From positions 1 to 10,147 of the forward strand of contig WTCC01000086.1 of assembly GCA_013138755.1 (NCBI GenBank): a stretch of DNA of 10,147 bases, given 5' to 3'. Positions within the stretch are counted from its first letter, which is position 1, and every line of letters starts with the position of its first letter. This DNA is from Gammaproteobacteria bacterium. GTDB lineage: Bacteria > Pseudomonadota > Gammaproteobacteria > SZUA-229. Below, in pieces: positions 5,867 through 10,147 of this stretch. Position numbers and translations under genes: made by a program. The notes under the pieces were generated by a model. It was not told the DNA's origin. It was given only the letters and a program-made list of their open reading frames with translations, and made no database searches.

Positions 5867-7600
5867 TTGAGCATCTACATCAGCGGCATAGGAGTATCAA
5901 AAGGCATCGCTATTGGCGAAGCTCATGTCATCGCTCGCGAACAACTTGATACAGCGAAGATCACACTACCGGCTTCTGAGCTAAAAGCTGAAATAAAACG
6001 ATTCAAAACTGCACTCACACAGGCCAGTAAACAATTACACGATATAAAAGAGAAGATAGCTAAGAACACGGCAAGTGATATCGTTGTCTTTATCGATACG
6101 CATTTACTAATGCTAGAAGATCCAGCATTTAATGACGGCACTGTAAGCAATATAAAAGAGTACTCCTGCAACGCCGAGTGGGCACTTCAGATGCAAGGCG
6201 AAAGACTCGTGCAAGTATTCGATGAGATGGAAGACCCTTATCTACGCACACGTAAAGATGATGTTCTACATGTGGTTAAACGCATACAGAGCTGCCTTGC
6301 CGGTAAAGATCAAAGTAGCGATAATCAATCATACAAAGGTAAGATTATTATTGCTGATGACCTTACTCCTGCTGACACCATCGTTATGCAGCACCAAAAA
6401 ATTGCTGGTTTCGTCACCGAATATGGCGGACCACTATCACACACTGCCATCCTAGCCAGGAACCTTGGTATTCCTGCAATAGTCGGACTACATCATGCTC
6501 GCCAGCTAATTCAACGCGGCGAGACTCTTGTTATCGATGGCATGGCCGGATTTATTATCAATTCGCCAGATAATAAATCACTAAAATACTACCGCTCGGT
6601 AAAACGAACTGAGACAGCCAAACGAAATCTGCTAAACGACCTCAGCGGAAAACCTGCAATCACTCTCGATAAAAAACAGATCACCCTGCACGGAAATATC
6701 GATCGGCCTGCAGACATACGCACGATAAAAAAATACGACGACACAGGCGTCGGGTTATATCGCACAGAAATGTTATTCATCGAACTCAATCAATGGCCAG
6801 ATCAAAGAACACATTTCACTACGTATAAACGCGCAGTGAAGGCAATGGATGGAAAACCATTAACCATCCGTACAATGGATCTAGGAGCCGACAAAGAAAT
6901 ACAGGACACTATCGACCATGGCCCGATGGCTCATAATCCTGCGATGGGCCTTCGAGCTATCCGTCGATGCCTTAAAGAACCACAAGAGTTCATGCCACAG
7001 CTATTAGCGATATTACGCGTCTCTGCGTTTGGCCCAGTTCGTATAATGATACCTATGCTGACCAACGTCGAGGAACTTGACCAGGTACTGGTATTAATTG
7101 AAGAGGCGAAGCAAACACTTAAAAAGATGCAGATTGGTTTTGATAAGGCCATCCCTGTTGGCGCTATGATCGAAGTACCTGCTGCCGCTCTTGCGGTAGA
7201 TGCCTTTGCTAAAAAACTCGATTTTCTTTCTATCGGCACAAATGACTTAATCCAGTACACGCTAGCGCTTGATCGTATCGATGATGAAGTAAACTATTTA
7301 TACGACCCACTACATCCAGCTGTTCTAAAGTTAATCCAGATGATTATAGAAGGCGGAAAAAAAGCCAACATCCCCGTTTCCATGTGCGGGGAAATGGCGA
7401 GCGACACCTTATATACCAGACTATTGTTGGGCATGGGACTAGAATATTTCAGCGTGCCAGCTAACGCTCTGCTAGAGATCAAACATATCATCGTAAACAG
7501 TACACTGAAAAATTTACAGCTTGAAACGCAGAAAATTTTACAGACATATGATTCCAATGAAATAAAAACTCGTGTTCAAAAACTGGTTAACCTGCTGTAA
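5867..7600 (+). CDS. ptsI: PTS enzyme I (phosphoenolpyruvate-protein phosphotransferase)
   Basis: Cytoplasmic enzyme that autophosphorylates with PEP and transfers the phosphate to HPr, starting the relay. At 577 residues it matches ordinary enzyme I and has no N-terminal GAF domain, so it is PtsI-like and not PtsP, even though the context is a nitrogen-type PTS. The N-terminal HPr-binding region begins SIYISGIGVSKGIAIGEAHV. The swivelling phosphohistidine domain shows GGPLSHTAILARNLGIPAIVG at 187-207 with active His192. The C-terminal PEP-binding barrel shows YRTEMLF, NPAMGLRAIRR, SIGTNDLIQYTLALDR and MCGEMASD with the catalytic Cys507. The start is TTG, fixed by a strong Shine-Dalgarno sequence, by the upstream in-frame stop and by the family N-terminus. 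It is the last PTS gene of the cluster; a 141-nt gap separates it from mgtE. Confidence 0.95.
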   Translation: MSIYISGIGVSKGIAIGEAHVIAREQLDTAKITLPASELKAEIKRFKTALTQASKQLHDIKEKIAKNTASDIVVFIDTHLLMLEDPAFNDGTVSNIKEYSCNAEWALQMQGERLVQVFDEMEDPYLRTRKDDVLHVVKRIQSCLAGKDQSSDNQSYKGKIIIADDLTPADTIVMQHQKIAGFVTEYGGPLSHTAILARNLGIPAIVGLHHARQLIQRGETLVIDGMAGFIINSPDNKSLKYYRSVKRTETAKRNLLNDLSGKPAITLDKKQITLHGNIDRPADIRTIKKYDDTGVGLYRTEMLFIELNQWPDQRTHFTTYKRAVKAMDGKPLTIRTMDLGADKEIQDTIDHGPMAHNPAMGLRAIRRCLKEPQEFMPQLLAILRVSAFGPVRIMIPMLTNVEELDQVLVLIEEAKQTLKKMQIGFDKAIPVGAMIEVPAAALAVDAFAKKLDFLSIGTNDLIQYTLALDRIDDEVNYLYDPLHPAVLKLIQMIIEGGKKANIPVSMCGEMASDTLYTRLLLGMGLEYFSVPANALLEIKHIIVNSTLKNLQLETQKILQTYDSNEIKTRVQKLVNLL

Positions 7601-7686
7601 CACCGCGCACTAAAAACGCTTTAGCACTACACGCACGCATCATTTCGTCTTTTATAAGCCGGAAATATTTATTCCATCACCACTCA

Positions 7687-7695
7687 TGCTACACT
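7687..7695 (+). promoter_or_regulatory. Possible extended -10 promoter for mgtE
   Basis: TGCTACACT combines a TG extension with a -10 hexamer TACACT (four of six consensus matches), 47 nt before the mgtE ATG. The -35 region around 7667-7673 is poor (ATTTAT/TTTATT). The rest of the 141-nt gap from 7601 shows no M-box-like riboswitch structure and no clear terminator for ptsI that I can see, so read-through from the PTS operon is also possible. Confidence 0.3.
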
Positions 7696-7741
7696 CGGAT
7701 AAAGAAACAGTCATCATATATCAATAATAAAAACAGCCATC

Positions 7742-9097
7742 ATGGATCAAGATCGTTCACAAAAAACTGAAGATCAAATCCTTGCGCTAGCCGATGCGAT
7801 GGAAACTGGCACTATGCAACATGCTCGCGGCATGTTAAATGAGCTAAGCCCTGCAGAAATTGCCCACCTACTCGAATCACTACCCCACACAGAACGCAAC
7901 ATAATCTGGGAACTTGTCGATTCAGAAAAAGAAGGTGAAGTACTCATCCAGTTAGGTGAAGAGCTTCGCTCCACCTTGATCCGCGACATGTCATTACAGG
8001 ACCTAGTCAGTGCTACCGAAGGCATGGACGTCGATGACCTGGCAGACTTTATCCAGTCACTACCCGGTCGCGTTACCACACAGGTACTGACATCATTAGA
8101 CACCCAGCACCGCGAACGACTTGAAGCCGTTTTATCATACCCCGAGGATAGTGCCGGTGGTCTGATGAACACCGATACCATCACCGTTCGCAGCGAGGTG
8201 ACTTTAGATGTTGTTCTACGTTATCTGAGACGCATGGATAAACTACCTGAAAACACAGATAGTTTATTTGTAACCACACGTGATAATTTATTTGTCGGCA
8301 CACTATCGTTATCCAAAATCCTTACTAGCGATACCGAACTGACTGTCGCCGAAGTAATGAACCGTGATATTGAAATCATCAAAGCCAGCATGGAAGATGA
8401 TGATGTTGCAAAAATATTCGAAACACATGATCTGTTTTCAGCACCGGTCGTTGATGAAAACATGAAACTACTGGGCCGTATTACAGTCGATGACGTCGTC
8501 GACGTTATTCGTGATGAGGCAGAACATTCTGTGCTCGGTATGGCAGGTTTAACCGAAGAAGAAGATTTATTCGCACCGGCTATCCCTAGCGCACGACGTC
8601 GCGCTGTCTGGTTAGGCATCAACCTGATCACAGCATTTTTAGCTTCATGGGTAGTATCAAACTTTGAAGGCACCTTAGAAAAAGTCGTAACGATTGCTGT
8701 ATTAATGAATGTTGTCGCTAGCATGGGTGGTATTGCAGGCACACAAACATTAACCCTTGTTGTTCGCGGCCTGGCACTCGGCCAAGTCAGCAGAAGTAAT
8801 AGAAGATGGTTGATCGGTAAGGAGATTATCGTTGGTCTATTTAACGGTATAGGATGGGCAATAGTCATCGCAGCTATTGCCGTATTCTGGTTTGATGATA
8901 TTCAGATCGGATATGTGATTGCCGCCGCGACCATTATCAATTTATTCGTCGCCGCCTTCTCGGGCGTTATCATACCTATCGTCATGACAAAACTAAAAAT
9001 TGACCCTGCCATCGCAGGTAGCGTCATTCTAACAACGATTACGGATATAGTTGGACTGTTTTCTTTTCTTGGTCTGGCCACACTGTTTTTACTGTAG
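7742..9097 (+). CDS. mgtE: MgtE-family magnesium channel/transporter
   Basis: Inner-membrane Mg2+ channel whose cytosolic domains close the pore when internal Mg2+ is high. The 451-residue protein has the expected order: an N-terminal helical MgtE domain (about 15-130, ending in the family hallmark YPEDSAGGLM at 133-142), a tandem CBS pair (about 145-260, with Asp/Glu-rich patches DEN and DDVVDVIRDE) and a membrane domain of five predicted helices from about 285 to 451. The pore region reads LMNVVASMGGIAGTQTLTLVVRGLA at 321-345. Asp435 in TTITDIVGLFSFLGLA corresponds to the pore Asp of Thermus MgtE (Asp432). The usual MP before this pore stretch is MN here and GGN is GGI; the latter change is common in gammaproteobacterial homologues as I recall them. 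It follows the PTS operon and converges with argG. Confidence 0.95.
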   Translation: MDQDRSQKTEDQILALADAMETGTMQHARGMLNELSPAEIAHLLESLPHTERNIIWELVDSEKEGEVLIQLGEELRSTLIRDMSLQDLVSATEGMDVDDLADFIQSLPGRVTTQVLTSLDTQHRERLEAVLSYPEDSAGGLMNTDTITVRSEVTLDVVLRYLRRMDKLPENTDSLFVTTRDNLFVGTLSLSKILTSDTELTVAEVMNRDIEIIKASMEDDDVAKIFETHDLFSAPVVDENMKLLGRITVDDVVDVIRDEAEHSVLGMAGLTEEEDLFAPAIPSARRRAVWLGINLITAFLASWVVSNFEGTLEKVVTIAVLMNVVASMGGIAGTQTLTLVVRGLALGQVSRSNRRWLIGKEIIVGLFNGIGWAIVIAAIAVFWFDDIQIGYVIAAATIINLFVAAFSGVIIPIVMTKLKIDPAIAGSVILTTITDIVGLFSFLGLATLFLL

Positions 9098-9114
9098 CGA
9101 CTTCCTAACTGAAA

Positions 9115-9139
9115 CCATCCCTCCCCCAGAGGGAGATGG
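9115..9139 (-). terminator. GC-rich hairpin between mgtE and argG, possible terminator
   Basis: CTCCC (9121-9125) pairs with GGGAG (9131-9135) around loop CCAGA, and CCAT (9115-9118) pairs with ATGG (9136-9139) outside a 2-nt bulge. Read on the minus strand, it lies just after the argG stop and is followed by a weak T-rich stretch (TTTCAGTT); on the plus strand no T-run follows. The CTCCCTCT...GGGAG composition also resembles dispersed palindromic repeats common in intergenic regions of proteobacteria. A further GAGAGGGAGA copy lies at 9139-9148. Confidence 0.35.
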
Positions 9140-9163
9140 AGAGGGAGACAAATACACTATCGA

Positions 9164-10147
9164 TCAACCTCGACGATTTGCCTGCATTCTCAAGCGTAGA
9201 GCATTCAGCTTGATGAACCCGTCAGCATCTTTGTGATCGTAGGCACCGCCATCGTCTTCAAAGGTTGCAATATTCTCATCAAATAATGAATCATCTGATT
9301 TGCGACCAACCACATCCACATTACCCTTATATAATTTTACTCGCACCACACCGTTCACAAATTCCTGAGAAGCATCAATCATCTTCTGCAGCATCTCACG
9401 CTCAGCGCTCCACCAATAACCGTTATATATCAGCGTTGCATAACGCGGCATCAACTCATCTTTCAGATGCGCCACTTCACGATCAAGTGTTAACGATTCC
9501 ATGCCACGATGCGCACGTAGCATAATCGTACCACCCGGTGTTTCATAGCAGCCGCGCGATTTCATACCGATGTAACGATTCTCGACGATATCTAATCGAC
9601 CAACACCATTTTCACCACCGATACGGTTCAATTCCGCAAGCACTTGCGCTGGCGTCATCGTCTTGCCATCGATAGCAACGATGTCACCTTTTTCGTACGT
9701 TAGTTCTAGATATGTTGCTTTATCAGGTGCTTGTTCAGCAGACACTGTCCAGCGCCACATGTCATCTTCAGCTTCTGCCCACGGGTCTTCTAAAATACCA
9801 CCTTCGTACGAGATATGAAGCAAGTTTGCATCCATCGAATACGGTGATTTTTTACCTTTATCAAAATCCACTTCGATACCGTGATCAGCCGCATACTTCA
9901 TTAATTTTTCGCGAGACAACAGATCCCACTCACGCCATGGCGCAATAACATGTACACCAGGTTTCAGCGCGTAAGCCCCCAACTCGAAACGGATCTGATC
10001 ATTACCCTTACCTGTCGCACCGTGCGAAATAGCATCAGCGCCAGTTTCATTGGCGATCTCTACCATGCGTTTTGCGATCAAAGGACGTGCGATTGAAGTA
10101 CCTAATAGATACTCACCCTCATAAACCGTGTTAGCACGAAACATCGG
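9164..10147 (-). CDS. argG: Argininosuccinate synthase ArgG (N-terminal part outside the window)
   Basis: Joins citrulline and aspartate with ATP to form argininosuccinate in arginine biosynthesis; cytoplasmic homotetramer. About 327 C-terminal residues are present of roughly 400. The frame runs through the right edge: the last in-window codons read [22 protein letters not shown], a well-known internal stretch, so the Met at 10144 is not the start. The N-terminal ATP-binding loop (YSGGLDTS) must lie beyond the window. Seen in order: [36 protein letters not shown], a [24 protein letters not shown] stretch split across its substrate site, and the C-terminal [15 protein letters not shown] with [10 protein letters not shown]. 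The protein ends normally with [11 protein letters not shown] and TGA (9164-9166). It converges with mgtE, 66 nt apart, and appears intact as far as it is seen. Confidence 0.97.
   Translation of the reverse strand, partial: PMFRANTVYEGEYLLGTSIARPLIAKRMVEIANETGADAISHGATGKGNDQIRFELGAYALKPGVHVIAPWREWDLLSREKLMKYAADHGIEVDFDKGKKSPYSMDANLLHISYEGGILEDPWAEAEDDMWRWTVSAEQAPDKATYLELTYEKGDIVAIDGKTMTPAQVLAELNRIGGENGVGRLDIVENRYIGMKSRGCYETPGGTIMLRAHRGMESLTLDREVAHLKDELMPRYATLIYNGYWWSAEREMLQKMIDASQEFVNGVVRVKLYKGNVDVVGRKSDDSLFDENIATFEDDGGAYDHKDADGFIKLNALRLRMQANRRG

Noticed and set aside
7601..7741. Mg2+-sensing riboswitch upstream of mgtE
   Set aside because: The gap is only 141 nt, and I see no series of long conserved helices or a terminator stem as expected of an M-box.
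8221..8868. 215-codon open frame on the minus strand inside mgtE
   Set aside because: It is antisense to the CBS and membrane domains of a clear mgtE; its Ser/Thr-rich low-complexity composition is typical of an antisense shadow frame.

Overview
The window reads as a core-genome segment of a non-enteric gammaproteobacterium with moderate, slightly AT-leaning base composition. Nine complete genes and two cut off by the window edges are all recognisable. The gene order lptB-rpoN-hpf-ptsN-hprK-rapZ-EIIA(Man)-HPr-EI-mgtE is the proteobacterial 'rpoN/nitrogen PTS' cluster. The presence of HPr kinase/phosphorylase and a mannose-type EIIA, with no EIIB or EIIC, is the form found in gamma- and betaproteobacteria whose PTS regulates rather than transports sugars. 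I cannot place the species more precisely from the sequence alone.

Layout. Positions 1-621: 3' part of lptB (LPS-export ATPase). 756-2234: rpoN (sigma-54). 2307-2642: hpf (short ribosome hibernation factor). 2716-3219: ptsN (EIIA-Ntr). 3302-4240: hprK. 4260-5141: rapZ. 5146-5547: EIIA of the mannose family. 5558-5830: HPr. 5867-7600: PTS enzyme I, with a TTG start. 7742-9097: mgtE, a CBS-domain Mg2+ channel. All of these lie on the plus strand, and gaps from hprK to ptsI are only 4-36 nt, so that part is probably one operon. On the minus strand, 9164-10147 is the 3' part of argG, convergent with mgtE. No gap between genes exceeds about 145 bases. No tRNA, rRNA, CRISPR, insertion sequence or phage gene was seen.

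How the genes work together. Enzyme I takes phosphate from PEP and passes it to HPr His16, which can feed two EIIA proteins: PtsN (predicted His78) and the mannose-type EIIA (His10). HprK can phosphorylate HPr on the Ser46-equivalent residue (Ser47 here) and so gate the relay. With no sugar permease visible, the output is likely regulatory. RpoN, RapZ and MgtE sit around this relay, but a link to them is inference from position.

The segment is mostly conserved housekeeping and I do not see a wholly new system. The points most worth a second look are a perfect 13-bp inverted repeat that encloses the ptsN start codon, a RapZ lacking the basic residues that E. coli RapZ uses to bind small RNAs, a hairpin between rpoN and hpf, and a GC-rich palindrome between mgtE and argG.
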